Source: Ailanthus altissimus
Lineage: Eukaryota > Streptophyta > Magnoliopsida > Sapindales > Simaroubaceae
NCBI GenBank assembly: GCA_946807835.1
Contig: OX327705.1
Span: forward strand, 15,282,501 to 15,346,500
Reading direction: 5' to 3'
Length of the DNA: 64,000 nt
Part shown: piece by piece, positions 34,984 to 47,689 of the stretch
Layout: every line of letters begins with the position of its first letter
Numbering within the stretch: the stretch's first letter is position 1
Made by a program: the position numbers and the translations under genes
The notes under the pieces: generated by a model
Databases searched by the model: none
Told to the model about the DNA's origin: nothing
What the model saw: the letters and a program-made list of their open reading frames with translations, nothing else

Positions 34984-36601
34984 TGACATGCATTAAGGTT
35001 GCAAGCATGTAATTGTGTACATGTTGATTAATATTAAAATACATGTCCAATACAAATTACATACTGAAATTATACACATTTAATCAATATATTAACTTCA
35101 AATACGAATCAAATACGGAGCAACAGATTTAGAATCATAACCTTAAAGAACTATGGTGAAAATTTTCAAAATAGAGCTCACACAGAAGAAAATATGAGCA
35201 CCTTGTTGAAACATTTTCAAACTCTTCTTTATACATGGCTATATGCAATATTTGAAAAATATTAACTTTCCCATTCTTTGCATGCTTGCTACTTATTATT
35301 TATGCATCTCATGCATGGGCTAAGTGTCGCTCATACACTCCATCATGTGCCATATGTTACAAAAATGGCCACAGAACATGCTATGTGTCAAAATTCTTTT
35401 TCCATACAAAAATAACATATTTGCAACATTTGTAAACTTTATTTTTCATTTTCTTGAGAGATCTTAAAACAAATCTTACTTTCTAAAATCTTCCCGTATT
35501 GAACTATTCAACCCGGTTCGCTATCCCAGTGCTCAACGAGTACACTTCATATTGTGAGACTCCCGAGGTTCACACTCGTATATCTTATGGAACTCTTCTA
35601 CAATTTTGTGAACGATGCCCTACACATACATTACAAATATTACAGAAAGGTGTGTTGAACCATACAAGCTACGGTAAACCATATCCGTAAAGTCCTTCCG
35701 TCATCAATATCTCAAAAGAGCGAAGATATAGATCATTATTGTCAAATCTCTATATACTTGATTATGAACTTATCTTCAGATTTGCATTTTCGTAAACAAT
35801 ATCTGTAAACTCTTTTGTAATATTTTGTAACCCTATGGAAAATGTTTTTTTGGGGTTTTTACTTATGGTTATAAGGATATACAACTTACCCATATGAGCT
35901 AACGAATCCTATATCTACGCATATCATGCTCTATAAGCATCGAACCATATACAACGACACTTAGAGGTCAGGCCAAAAAATTCTATCACATGCATAGAAT
36001 CAAAGTATAGTGGATCAATCATAAGTCCACCGTGACGCTCAGGTCAAAGGATTATGAATACTACTCAACTTAAGAAGACCCTCTATTGACGGCTCTTTGG
36101 GATGTTTATTAGAGGTCCTCATGAATCTATTAAGTACTTAATCTTTACTGAATTCTTGTATGCCTATACTAGCTTCTGCTAAGCCCACGGTCTACTAAGA
36201 CTAATTGTCTAACCAATCTATATTTAGAGACACACTGATCTGGAAGGAATACCAACCGACTCATATTGGCAACCATAGATCAGGAATGATATTTTTGAAA
36301 ACTTACATAATGACATTTCTTAGCATCATTTATAAATCCTTGCAACTATATTATTTCTAATATGTTCTAGGTCTTTGCCATAATTTCAACCAGGTTCTAA
36401 CTCATAGAATTACTAATTTTATCTCTGACCTAAACTCCTTTATATTAAATCTAGACTCCTCCAGATCTACAATATCCTAAAAGTTACAAGCTTTGTACTA
36501 TATAATTAATAATTAATAATTTAATAGAAATTTTCATTGTATAAATATTAAATAAATATTCATACAACAATTTGAATGGCATGTAAGCACCCTCTCCAAT
36601 A
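34984..36601 (-). mobile_element. 5' LTR of copia E
   Basis: On the minus strand it starts near 36601 (TATTGGAGAGGGTGCTTACATGC) and ends in TGCATGTCA at 34984, beside the primer site. It pairs with the 3' LTR at 26639-28422, which shares the GGAGATGGTGCTTACATGC start. The 4-bp GAAC at 26632-26635 and 36603-36606 may be what remains of the target duplication. Confidence 0.78.
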
Positions 36602-36890
36602 AGAACAATGTGAACGCCACAAAGTGAATTCCAGAGCAAGCAACACTCTTACACACCTTCAACAATGTAGTTGCCCCGAGAATGTCCCAGTGTTGAGAAA
36701 GCAAATGCCATGGCATTTGTATGATAAAGCAGTAGAATGCCACAACGTTATAGTTTTGTACTGGAAGTATAAAAAGCTACTTTTTGGAAGAAGACAGAGG
36801 AGCTCGACATTTCAACTTTGTTTTCCTTCAAAGTAAGTCATTTAAAGTAAAACAATCCCACCTTTATTAAAAAAAATAGTAAATATGTAA
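36602..36890 (+). mobile_element. Gypsy C 5' LTR, second part
   Basis: It continues the LTR interrupted at 26638. It carries the same palindromic words (GAACGCCACAAAG, GAATGTCCCAGTGTT, AAATGCCATGGCATTTG, GAATGCCACAACGTT) that occur in the related LTR at 24.6-24.85 kb. No gene is present; the two overlapping small ORFs are incidental. Confidence 0.6.
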
Positions 36891-37245
36891 GACTGTGGTG
36901 GAGCCCACCAACACCTTAGTCCAACCAGTAGCTGACAACTCAGTGCCTACTGGCACACCACACATAGAATTCGCAAGTAGCCTACGCCCCTAACCAATGT
37001 CGAATTTGGGATCTTATCTCTTATAGGCCTTTAATGTTTGATAGTTGTACCCATCTGTAAGTACTCATCCCTAATGGGTAAAACCATCGAACCTTAAAGG
37101 CCTATAAGGGATGAGATCCTAGGTTTGACATTGCTTGAGGGCGCAGGTTACCTGCGGATTCTATGTGTGGTGCGCCAGTAGACGCTGAGGTGTTAGCCAC
37201 TGGTTAGACCAAGGTGTTAGTGGGCTCTACCACAGTCTTACAAAA
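36891..37245. mobile_element. Two SINE copies in head-to-head orientation (fold-back)
   Basis: The left half (36891 to about 37060, minus) and the right half (about 37070-37245, plus) are imperfect reverse complements for about 165 bases, ending at TAAGACTGTGGTGGAGCCC and its complement. Each half, read from the centre outward, has an 'aatgggtaaaaccatcgaacc...ggcctataagggatgagatc' start and a common tail. With the copy at 37250-37443, which has a B-box-like GGTTCAATTCC, they look like a tRNA-derived SINE family. Confidence 0.7.
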
Positions 37246-37249
37246 AGGC

Positions 37250-37443
37250 TAGCCTTTTCGTAAGAGTATGTGGGACCTATCAACACCTTGGTCTACCAGC
37301 TGAATGATACCTCAGAGCCACTGGCATCCCAACATACAATTCTCAGGTTACCCGCTCCCTCAAGGAATTGAACCCCCGCCCCCATCTCATGGAGGCCTTA
37401 TAGGCCTTTAGAGGTTCATCCTTTTATCCATTAAGCTGGCCTT
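37250..37443 (-). mobile_element. tRNA-derived SINE-like element
   Basis: Read on the minus strand it begins GGCCAGCTTAATGGATAAAAGG (A-box-like) and contains GGGTTCAATTCC (B-box-like, consensus GGTTCRANNCC), then a tail shared with both halves of 36891-37245 (GACCAAGGTGTTG...). About 190 bp long. It is divergent from the neighbouring pair. A palindrome (AAAAAGGCTAGCCTTTT) lies at the junction. Confidence 0.7.
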
Positions 37444-39671
37444 TGTTGGGATTTGTGCTCATGCGCAATCTCATTATTGTATAAATATTTTATTTTATAA
37501 TATTTATACAGTACATTTTTTGTTAAATCGCCAATTACTGTTATTAAATAGTTCAATGCTTGTGACACTACAGACATTATATAATTTGAAAGGGTTCAGA
37601 TTTAGTTTAAAAAATTTTAAATTAATGCTAAGAGTTAGCATCACTGAAAAACTATAAATGCTAACGAGTTAGCATGTTATATTGATCAGTGCAGCCTAAG
37701 AGTTAGAATCTTGTTTGTGGCGGTTGAGAATAAATTAGTAATAACATAGTTGCAAGAGTTGCAATAGGTGCTAAGAAATGTTATTGTGTAAGTCTATTCT
37801 CAAATTATATGTTCTTGGTCTTAATTCACCGATACAGGTCTGATGGTAGAATTCTTTTACATAGACCAGTGTATACTATACTTAAATGGTCTAAATGATT
37901 ATTCTTAGCTGACCATGGGCTTACTGAAAGTTCGTAGAGCATGCAAGTGTTTAATAAGGACTGAATACTGAACAGACTCAACGAGAACCCCAATAGACAT
38001 TCCATGACCATCAATAGAAGGTCCTCTTGAGTTGAGTAGTATAAGTGGTCATTTGACCTGAGTACCACGATGGGCCTGTAAATGATCCATCATACTTTAG
38101 TTCCACGCATGTCATAGACCTTTCATGGTGTGACCACTAGGTGTCGTTGGGTATGGGCCGATGCTTATGGAGTTTGGTGTGTGCCAATATAGAATTTGTC
38201 AACTCATATGGATGAGTTATATATATGTAGATGCTCAGAAACTATATCTTAGAAAGTCTTATGGCTATAAGCAATAAACCCAGGAAAAGAGTTTCTTACA
38301 GGGTTAAACAATATTACAAAAATATTTGTATGTATTGTTTATTAAGATACGTGTCTAGAGATAAGTTCACAGAGGAGCATATAGAGTTTTAACGGTAGTT
38401 ATCTGTATCCCTGCTATTCCAAGATATGATTGAAATAAGGATTATACATATGCATTATAACCTCAACTTGTATGGTCCACTACACTGATTTGTAATATCT
38501 ATGACGTGTGTATGGGGTATTGATTTCGGACTCACAGAATAGTTATGTTTGATAAATTGGGAGTGGACCTAGAGAGTCCCGCAATATAAAGTGTACTCAT
38601 TGTGCACTAGGGCAGCGTACCAGATTAAATAGTTCAATCAAAACAATTCCAGCAAATCGACCATTTACTTCGACTTCCCTTCGGTCGTGCACATGTCAAG
38701 ACTTAAGAGTTAAGTACATTAATTAATTAACAATTAGTTGTTAAACAATGGTATATTGACACATAGCACATTATTGGCCAATTATTGTTTGATTTAGAAA
38801 TTACCAAAATAACCTTATTTGTTAGACAAATAATATCATTATTTTATTCATTAAAATGTTTATTAAATAAAATAATAATAATATATGATATTATTATATA
38901 AATTGAAATCAAACAATTAATTTTATTTAAATTGGCATGTATTTCTACCATGATTTAATATGATTAAATTATTTGTTTAATATTAATTAAATGATAAGAT
39001 AAGTATAAATAGGTGGCATTTGTTAATGGTAGGCCTTAAGATGTTTCTTAATAATGATAAACTGGTTTCTCATTTGGCCTAGATTAAGGCTAAGTTCATT
39101 TAAACAAAACACTAATGGCAAATATAATGAATGCTATTAGGTGAGAAAATGAAAGAAAATAATAAACAAAAGAAATAGCAATATGTTGTTCAATTGATTA
39201 AGTAAAAATTAGGCCAAGGGATTAGTGAGAATGGTAGAGAGAATTTTGAAAGGCTAAGTGTTAGAAAATTCTCTCAAGTGTTGAGAGCAAAAACACCTCT
39301 TCCATTTTTCCTTCCATTTGGTCACCCATACTACAAGGTAGAAACAAGGATTCAGAAGTTGAATCATTTGCTGGAAAAGCTATTATTCTAGCTTTCTCAA
39401 GCCCACTGTGTTGAAGAACTAGAATTATGAATGAGTTGCTTCAAGACGGGTACTCCGGTTTGACAATATACCAAAGGCTTGACAAGGTACCATTTCTCAA
39501 TCTTGAAGCATTTTACATTTATAAGATAACATGTAGAGCTTATTTGTGTTTATCATTATGAAATTTGTATTCCGCTCATCCGTTGCATATGTATGTATGT
39601 GATACGTATGCTATATTTGAATGATAGATACAAACTCACATGTATACACCCTAGGTTTAAAATCACGCACA
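37444..39671 (+). mobile_element. Copia-type LTR, 2228 bp (subfamily B)
   Basis: It begins TGTTGGGATTTGTGC at 37444 and ends near CACGCACA at 39671. Its end matches the 8219-10088 copy (cctaggtttaaaat). The flanks (GCCTT left, AAATA right) do not match, so either the borders recombined or the element inserted with loss of DNA. There is no gene. Confidence 0.8.
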
Positions 39672-40590
39672 AAATAACACTAAGAATCATTTGGGGATGT
39701 GAACAACACAATCAAAGAAGCGGTGACTTTAAGGAAGATCATCCAACCAAGACTAATGGGCTACTTCTGAACTTTGTCTTCTACATTTTTTGGGTTTGAA
39801 CTTGATTGCATTATGATTTTTCTTCTATTTCATCCTTTATCTTTCATTATCTTAAACTAAAACCATTTGTCTAAGATTGTAGTTTTGAACCCAAATATGT
39901 GCTTGTAAATATTTTCAGCTTTGAATGTTATGAACTTGGTTCTTATTTGATTTGCCGATGCTTAATGCTTTCGATTAACTTGGCCAATTTTTAGATGATT
40001 TGTTTATTAAGATAAACTTGAAAAATGCATCTCAATGAATAGCCTAAGACAAATTGATGTACAATTGTAGAGTAGCATTCGCAAGTTTTAGATTAGGACA
40101 GGAATATACCTAATCGGCATGCTTGGTTAAAACAACTTGTACTTAATGAATTCTAACTTAATAGCATTACTATAAGAATATAAGTATTGGGTGAGTTAAG
40201 ATATAATTGCTCGACCATTAGAAGAAGCTTGCAATGACTCTCATGTTATGACCAATAATTAACCAAGGGATTAGCATTCAAAATACATCATAAACAACAT
40301 ATTTTGGGGGATAAATATAATCTTAGGTATTCTTACTCATTTATTTTCTTGTGTTTGTATTTTCATATTTTAGGTTGGTGATTAGTGTTAATTTTATTTT
40401 TAATTATAATTTTAAGAAGCAATTATCTGGATAAAAGTAAGAGGATTAATTTTAGTTCTCAGTTTATAAAAACACTTAAGTCCTTGCTTGATTGATATCT
40501 ATCATCATTATATTACTTACAAATAATAACGTGAACTCGTGCTTGATAAAACACGCACATAGCACATTTTGCTTGTATTACAAAATTTTT
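39672..40590 (+). mobile_element. Gypsy C 5' LTR, last part
   Basis: Sequence similar to 25200-25720 continues to the primer site at 40591. The part between 36890 and 39672 is SINE and copia DNA, so the LTR is in three pieces in this window (26339-26638, 36602-36890, 39672-40590). Confidence 0.65.
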
Positions 40591-40608
40591 TGGCATCATT
40601 GTCGGGGA
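40591..40608 (+). other. Primer-binding site of gypsy C
   Basis: TGGCATCATTGTCGGGGA corresponds to the TGGCGCCGTTGCCGGGGA primer region of Athila/Tat-type elements with CG-to-CA-type changes, as expected after cytosine methylation decay. Confidence 0.85.
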
Positions 40609-40824
40609 CTTTATTTGTTTCTTTTCCAATACTAATATTAGTCTATCTTGTTTTTAATTCAAATTTTATTTTATTTGACTTATTTACCTTTGCTTTATTG
40701 TTTCTTTTTCAGGTAGCTACAGTGGTGCATGCATAGATCGCAAAGTGGTAATTTGAGCCTTTTTAACCTAGAAGTAGAAAGAACTTTAAGAAGAATCAAA
40801 CGAGAGCAAACTCAGAAAAACATT

Positions 40825-40884
40825 ATGGTTGATCAAAATGATAATCCACCCATTGAAGATCCAAGAACTTTGAGAGATTATTAA
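40825..40884 (+). pseudogene. Gypsy C gag, N-terminal stub
   Basis: From ATG 40825 the frame reads MVDQNDNPPIEDPRTLRDY and is then cut by the minus LTR at 40885. RTLRDY is the start of the gag core, equivalent to RSLRDY in gypsy A. The frame resumes at 42248. Confidence 0.8.
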
Positions 40885-42247
40885 TACAATATTTCTATAT
40901 CTTATAATTGAGAACAAGTATTCACTATCATATGCAAGTAATAAAGAGACAAAAGATTTAGATATCAAACCCAGAGGGATAATATCTTCTTTTGAGCAAA
41001 GTACTAAAATTTTGTTTTTCTAGTAATTATTTAGAAAAATAAAAATCTAAGAATGAATTTAGAAAATATAAAAACAATGATACAATGTAAAGAGATTTTG
41101 GAAGATAGCAGTATAGAGAAAATCTAGGATTAATATTATCCCTCAAAATGCTTTACAATGATTAATTATTTAATATTTAATTTCCTTATCTTTGTTATTG
41201 ATCAAGACACTATTATATTCACAAGACTTTCTCAAGGTTATGCAAGTATATCTCAATTTACTAAATACCTATATTCTTATGGTATTTAATAAATTAATAT
41301 TCATTAAAAAACAAGTCTTATTGACTGTTACATACCAATTTGGTATATTCTTATCCTAATTTGAAACCTATATATGTAACATTGAATGTTAATTTACAAT
41401 CATGAATCAAATTATCTAGGTCTAAATATAATAATGCCTCTTCTAAGTTTATTAAAATATTACCAAGTTAATCATAATATTGGCTGGATATAATGAAGCA
41501 TTAAGAATAAATAATTTGAATAACAAAGAACTAAGTTTATTAAATATTAGAAAGATATAGAAATTAAGTGTAAATAATGAGTTCAAGTATTAACTATAGA
41601 AAGAAAATTTAGTTCATTGCTATAAGAGAACAACGGCAAAAATAATAAGAAAATATAGTACAACCAATAGCAAATCGATATAGATGCCGAATTGCTCTTG
41701 ATTGCACTGCATAAGAAACTCTTGATGCTAAAGAATGCGTTAAATTTCTCTTTATAGCTAGTTTAATTATGCTTCAATTTCTCTCTAAGATTTGTGTTGT
41801 GAGTCTCTTGAGTGTTTTATGTCTTTTTGGATGCTCTTTGAAGGCTATAGATGGGTGGCCTTTTATAGGGATTGATTTGAGCTTAAAAACCTCAATTTTT
41901 GTTGGGTTAGGAATTGTGTTATCGTTAGGGTACTGCATTCAAAAGATAGAATTGTTAGAGCGGTGAAGACATAGCATTGGGGCACTAGGCTGTCGGTAGT
42001 GTGATGAATGGTCAGTGCTGGAGCGATAAACGGTGACTTAAACAAGTTGTCTTCTAACTTTTTTATTTAGTTTAAGGTTTCAATGCTAAGGCAAAAAAAT
42101 TTATAGCGCTGAGGCGATAGGGGCAAATTTTAAGTATCTTTGCCTTATAAATGAACAATAATACACATGAATAGCCATTTATTCTAATAAAAAATAAAAT
42201 ATCAACATAAAAATATGAGAAAATAAATGACAAATATGCCCTTATCA
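40885..42247 (-). mobile_element. Gypsy-type solo LTR in gypsy C gag
   Basis: The reverse-orientation LTR is related to 6910-8218 and 63513-64000 (shared 'atatttctatatctta', 'caagtattcactatc', 'aataatgcctcttctaagttta'). On the minus strand it starts TGATAAGGGCATATTTG at 42247 and ends at 40885. Gag resumes immediately at 42248, so this is a solo LTR. A clean target duplication is not visible. 41925-42115 has GCACTAGG, GTGCTGG and GCGCTGAGGCGAT words. Confidence 0.75.
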
Positions 42248-43676
42248 AATATGCAGTGTTGTTGGTTGATGGAATTAAATCAAGTATTGGAAGACCTACA
42301 ATTAGTGCAAATAATTTTGAAATAAATCCAAGTACCATTGAAATGCTTAAGGACTTGGTATAATTTGGTGTACTTTCCAATAATAACCCTAATGAATACA
42401 TCATAAACTTCTTAGAGATTTGTAATACCTTCAAATTTAGTGGGGTTTCAAATAATGATATTAGGTTGAGGTTGTTTCCATTATTATTGTGGCACAAGGC
42501 TAAGAGTTGGTTAATGTCATTGCCTTTCCAATCGATTGCTACTTGGGATGATTGTGGCCTGAATATTTTTAGCCATTTATGATAAAAAATCTTTGTATAA
42601 GGCATGGAAGCGGTTTAAGGATATTTTGAGGAAGTGTCTACATCATAGAGTCCTAAAATGGTTGTTGGTTTAGACTTTCTACAACGACCTTGTGAGCCAG
42701 TTGAGAACTATTGTTGATGTAGCAAATGAAGGTGCCTTGATGAAAAAATTAGTTAACAAGGGTTATAATTTATTGGAAGAAATGGAATCTAATAGTTATC
42801 AGTGGCTAGCTGAGAGGATAAACCCTACGTAGGTAATCGGGATATATGAGGTTGATGCATTGACATCCTTGATAGCTCAAGTTAGCCTTTTCACCAAGAC
42901 GGTTGATGCTTTAGGAGTGAATTCACTAAGGAGCCATTCGATTACTTGTGATTTTTGTGGGTATAATAACTTAAATGGTTATTGTATAAAGGCAACTCAG
43001 TATGTTGGGTAAAATAGGAATCAAAACAACCCCCAAATCTAAATTTTACAACTGAGGGTGAAGGAATCACCTCAATTACTCTTGGAACAATCAAGGCCAA
43101 TCATCAAGACCAAACAAGTCACTTAGATTTCATGCACTATTAGTTTAGTAGCAACAAGAAATAAAACTTGCATTTGAAGACTTACTTGAGCAGTATATGA
43201 GTAAGACTAATCAATTATTACAAAATCAACCACTTCTCTCAAAACCTTGGAGACATAAGTGGGATAGATAACTTCAACCTTAAACAACCGTCCACAAGGT
43301 ACTCCACTAAGTAATATTAAGGCTAATCATAAAGGTGACAAAGAGCAATGCAAGACAGTCATTTTAAGAAGTGGTAAGGAGGTGCAGTTTAATGCAGTGT
43401 AACCTTTAAAGCAGCATGATATACAGTCAGCAAACATGGGTAACTTTATTGAAGAAGAAAAAGAGGAAACTTTAGTAACTGAGAAAGACAAGGCAACAAA
43501 AAAGAAAAGTAGTGCAAACTTACATCCCACCACCCTTACCTCAAATATTGTAAATAAGAACTTGACAAGTAGTTCTCTAAGTTTCTTAAGGTGTTTAAGT
43601 AGTTGCACATTAAAATACCATTCGTAGAAGCACTTGAGTAAATGTTGAGTTATGTTAAATTTATGAAGGAAATACT
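42248..43676 (+). pseudogene. Gypsy C gag, remainder
   Basis: Broken frames carry GRPTISANNFEINP, NEYIINFLEICNTFKFSGVS, IRLRLFPLLLWHKAKSWLMS and TWDD. Further on come ITCDFCG near the zinc knuckle, then CKTVILRSGKEV (about 43352-43387), and finally the degenerate 'FSKFLEVFKQL'-like segment before 43676. Stops and shifts are frequent. The minus ORF 42072-42605 and plus ORF 43436-43627 are shadows of this region. Confidence 0.8.
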
Positions 43677-46600
43677 AACTGGACAGGCCTTGAGACCCTT
43701 TATTATAGATCCCAGCGGCCCTGCCGGGCACCCCGATGGAAGTTCCTTAGAATTTAACTGGGTAAGTTAAAAAATTCTACGAGGTGAACCTCTTTTTTTG
43801 TTTTTTCTATTACTGAGAAAATCTTGGAATATACATGAAAATGATATCTTAATTTTTTTTAAAACAGGCAGAGTTCCCCTTATTTTTCTTCAAAATCCAA
43901 TACAAAACCTGCAAAGAAATTTCACTTCTATTTCAAACACTTCTCAATACCACCAAATAGGACCTCCAATCATTTTCAAAATCAATCCAACTTAACTCAA
44001 TAATTTCATTAAAATCACAAAACTGGTACACTCATAAAATGTAAAAATGATCATCATAATATCGAAACCTCTTAATGTTTGTCAAAAACATATGTACAAA
44101 TATACATACTTATAATTACTATGCAGAAGCAAAAAGAGTGCTATTTAGCACATTTACATATACAAAATGATCTTCAGATTTGGCTTACTAATCAGCAGTA
44201 GGAGAATCAGTAGCTTGCATACCGAGACCTGCACCTGGGAAGGGGGTTTAGAAAACATAAAATACAAAACGAGTGAGCTAAAGGAGCTCAGTGAGTGCAT
44301 TTAAGATTTCGAATTTAAATAAAATTCTGCATAAATATTAAATTTTAAAAGACATGCATAAGTCATGTTTTTAAAACTTGTATATAGCTGTAAAATGATT
44401 TCTAACATCATATGTCGATGAAATCTTACCGATCGGGTTTCATTTACATCTTCGAAAAACAATATCCAAAATCTGTACAACATAATAACTAGCATGTGCA
44501 TATAAATGCATAATATGCAATCGGTAGATTGAAAGCTAGTAAAGCCCTCGCTCGGCCATTTTCTTTCTAAACTGTACTAATGGTAATCCTAAAGCTCTAT
44601 ACTCACGCAACGACTCAACTAGCATTACACACGTGAGTAGTTCATGGGGCGCCTCAACTAGTAGCACCCACAATGACATCTTACGACATCTTACTGGCTA
44701 TGTAGCGGAATCCTACATTGCCTACATATAGCGAGACATACCCCATACATATAGAGCGACTCATATGACTCAATAACCCAACTTTTCGGAGTTAGTGACT
44801 CACCCCCAATACCTACCCATGTGTACAGGATATACTAGCTGGGTCTAATACCATGACCATCACTATAATCTGAGGGTACCAATGGCCTTTGAAATAAATG
44901 TAGTAATTTTAAAGCTATTTCTTAAACCGAACATGTAAAAGCATATCTATAGATATATATATCAAAATCATAAATCATATTTATGCATTAAAAACACATA
45001 AAACATACATTTTCATTATGCAGAAACATAATAAACGAAAGATTAAAAAAATGACAGATTTTCACTCACAACCGCTCCAAGCTTAATTTTGCTCTAGATT
45101 TCTGCTCCCGTTACCAGTCTCAATTTTCTTCACCTACACGCCATAAATGATATTTAAAACTAATTCAAACACTAAAATCTCATTTAACTACTAAACACCC
45201 TAATCAGCATACAAAGTCCACATGTAAAAGCATATCTATGATATATATATCAAAATCATAAATCGTATTTATGTATTAAATGCACATAAAACATACATTT
45301 GCTTTATGCGAAAACATAATAAATTAAAGATAAAAAAATGACAGATTTTCACTCATAACCGTTCCAAGCTTAATTTCGCTCTGAATTTCTACTCCCGTTA
45401 TCAATCTCGAATTTCTTCACCTACACGTCATAAATGATATTTAGAACTAATTCAAACACTAGAATCTCATTTAACTACTAAACACCCTAATCGGCATACA
45501 AAGTCCAGATGGATACTACTTTTTAATTTTCATTTACAGAGTCATGTAATCTAATCTAACTCATCATCCGACGCCCTAAAAATTGCTTAACACCCTATAA
45601 CTTTGGTTTGACATAATTGCTCTTCACCTTACCAAAATAGACAATTATGCTCCATTTCTTCATTTTTTATTTTTCCATCAACCATATCCATTCAATTTAC
45701 ATAAGACACCATTTATACACCATACTTCAATTACAATACAACTCAACCCTCACTTCCTCAAAGTGGCAAAATTTCACCCTCTGTTCCAACACATCTCTTT
45801 TCTCAATTTCTTGTTCCAATTGCATCAAAATCAAGCTAATTTCATTCTAATGCCTTAATTACAACTAATTGAAGTCTCTACATCAAAGTCACCCAAAACC
45901 CTAATTCTTACCTTGCCAATTTCTTCAATTAGATGACTCCTTCAAGCTCCACAGTAGAATTCAACTCAATCGTAACCAAGAATACACACAAAAACATCAA
46001 TTGAAGCAATCTTAAAAGGTCACATATCAACCTCACAAAACAATGCTTTTCTTACCTCTTTTTCTTGGATTCTAATGAAGGCTTTAATTGAGCTTAGAAA
46101 CTTATAATTGACCTTATTATAGCTTGATTAAGCATGAAAAATCATGAAAAAAAAACTTGAAATTTCACTGTAGCAGCCTCCTCTTCACTTGGATGAATTT
46201 GCTTGTCTTTAGCTCTAACATGTTATGTTTTAATCTCTTGAAATTTCTACACACTTCTATTATATATATAATGCTCCTTCAATTGGCCAATTTATCCCTC
46301 AACTTACTCTAAAATTTTAATTTGCCATTGGCTGGAAACTAAGTATATAATTGGTTTCTTTGTAACTATTTAGTTAGAATAGTCAAAGGAACTAACTAGA
46401 ATTCCCAATGTGGTAATCTATGAACTTGTCTCTAATTGGTCCATTCTCTAATATATAGATTGTGTTTCTCAACAATGGCTTGTTTCATACATAACCCTTA
46501 AATGGAAATTCATGAAGTAAATTAAAATTTTCTTTTCCAAGCCAATAGAGAAAATTTTCAAAAATATTCTAGGGTCGTCCGATGCTCGAACCGAGTGTGA

Positions 46601-46745
46601 CATTACTAAATTAGGTCTAATATCTCTCATGCGCATAATAAAATATTTTTTGAATAGGGTTAAAATCGAGTAATCCTACGGTGTCTTTATTGTTCTGTAC
46701 CAAAATTTAGGCACCGATACTAGTAACAGGAATTGGATATTACAC
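43677..46745 (-). mobile_element. Chromovirus-like solo LTR, 3.07 kb, target duplication ATACT
   Basis: ATACT lies at 43672-43676 and 46746-46750. Removing the block joins the gypsy C sequence as gaaatact|ctccaag, restoring EILSKKKK. The minus-strand 5' end reads GTGTAATATCC, like the TGTAATACCC start of Tekay/Del LTRs, and LTRs this long are usual in that group. A 289-bp tandem duplication lies at 44931-45219 and 45220-45508. No coding region is seen. The lineage is inferred from the end sequence only. Confidence 0.75.
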
Positions 46746-46750
46746 ATACT

Positions 46751-47440
46751 CTCCAAGAAAAAGAAGCGGATGATCATAAGACTATGATATTGATTGAAGA
46801 ATGTAGTGCTATTCTACAAAAAAATCTCATTCAAAGCTAAAGGATCATGGGAGCTCTATTATACCGTGTACTATTTGAAATCAATTCTTTAAGAAAGCTT
46901 TGTGTGACTTGGATGCTAGCATTATCTTATATCGTTGTCAGTTTATATGAAACCAAGCCTTTTAATGTGACCTTTTAACTTGTAGCTGCTCACTTACTTA
47001 TCCAAAAGAAGTAATTGAAGATGTACTAGTCAAGATGGACAAATTCATCTTTCCAGTGAATTTCATGGTGTTTTACATAAAAGAGGATAGAGAGATACCC
47101 ATTATTTTGGGATGACCATTTTAGCAACTGGGAGTACCTTGATTGATGTACAAAAAGGAGAACTAACTATTAAGGTCTAAAATAAAGAGGTAACCTTTAA
47201 TATATTTAAGGCTATATAGTTTCCAAGTGAAACGGTTAATTGTTTAGAGGTTGATGCCATCAATGAAGAGGTGTAATGTTTTTTTAGAGTTAATATCATT
47301 CAAAAACCTTTTGAAAATGTCTTAATTAATGAAGACAAGACAAATAATCATAAAGCAAAGGAATATATAAAGGCATTGAGTGCTTTATATAGTTTTGGCC
47401 ACTTGAGACTTAAATTTGAACCTTTAGACAATTTGTAGAA
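46751..47440 (+). pseudogene. Gypsy C aspartic protease region
   Basis: In broken frames it carries TMILIEECSAILQ, FEINSLRKALCDLDAS (family: CDLGAS, where the catalytic triplet would be D-[ST]-G-like), VLVKMDKFIFPVNF and, after a frame change, PIILG. ALCDLDAS shows a Gly-to-Asp change next to the active site. It follows gag directly after the chromovirus LTR and precedes RT. Confidence 0.75.
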
Positions 47441-47544
47441 GAAAGAGGAAGACATAAGCCATCAATAAAAGAGCCCTCCACTCTTGAACTCAAGCCATTA
47501 CCAAGTCATTTGCGGTATGCATATCTTGGTGACTCTTTCATACT

Positions 47545-47547
47545 TAC

Positions 47548-47602
<55 letters not shown>

Positions 47603-47603
47603 T
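47545..47603. repeat. (ATT)n microsatellite
   Basis: About 19 uninterrupted ATT units lie between the protease and RT remnants of gypsy C. The leucine-rich ORF across it (47484-47672) is produced by the repeat and is not a gene. Confidence 0.95.
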
Positions 47604-47689
47604 ATGTTGAACTTTATGAGATTTAAAAAGAGAAGTTACTTAGAGTACTTCGAGATCATAAGAAGGCTTTAGGGTAGGCTATTGTCGAT

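Noticed and set aside
40591..40608. A tRNA gene near the gypsy C primer site
   Set aside because: The sequence is the 18-base primer-binding site, without the cloverleaf or A and B boxes.
42072..42605. 177-aa minus ORF, the longest open frame in the window
   Set aside because: It is antisense to the gypsy C gag segment and crosses the LTR boundary at 42247; no homology is recognised.
47484..47672. Leucine-rich 62-aa ORF
   Set aside because: It is produced by the (ATT)n microsatellite, read as TTA/TTG leucine codons.
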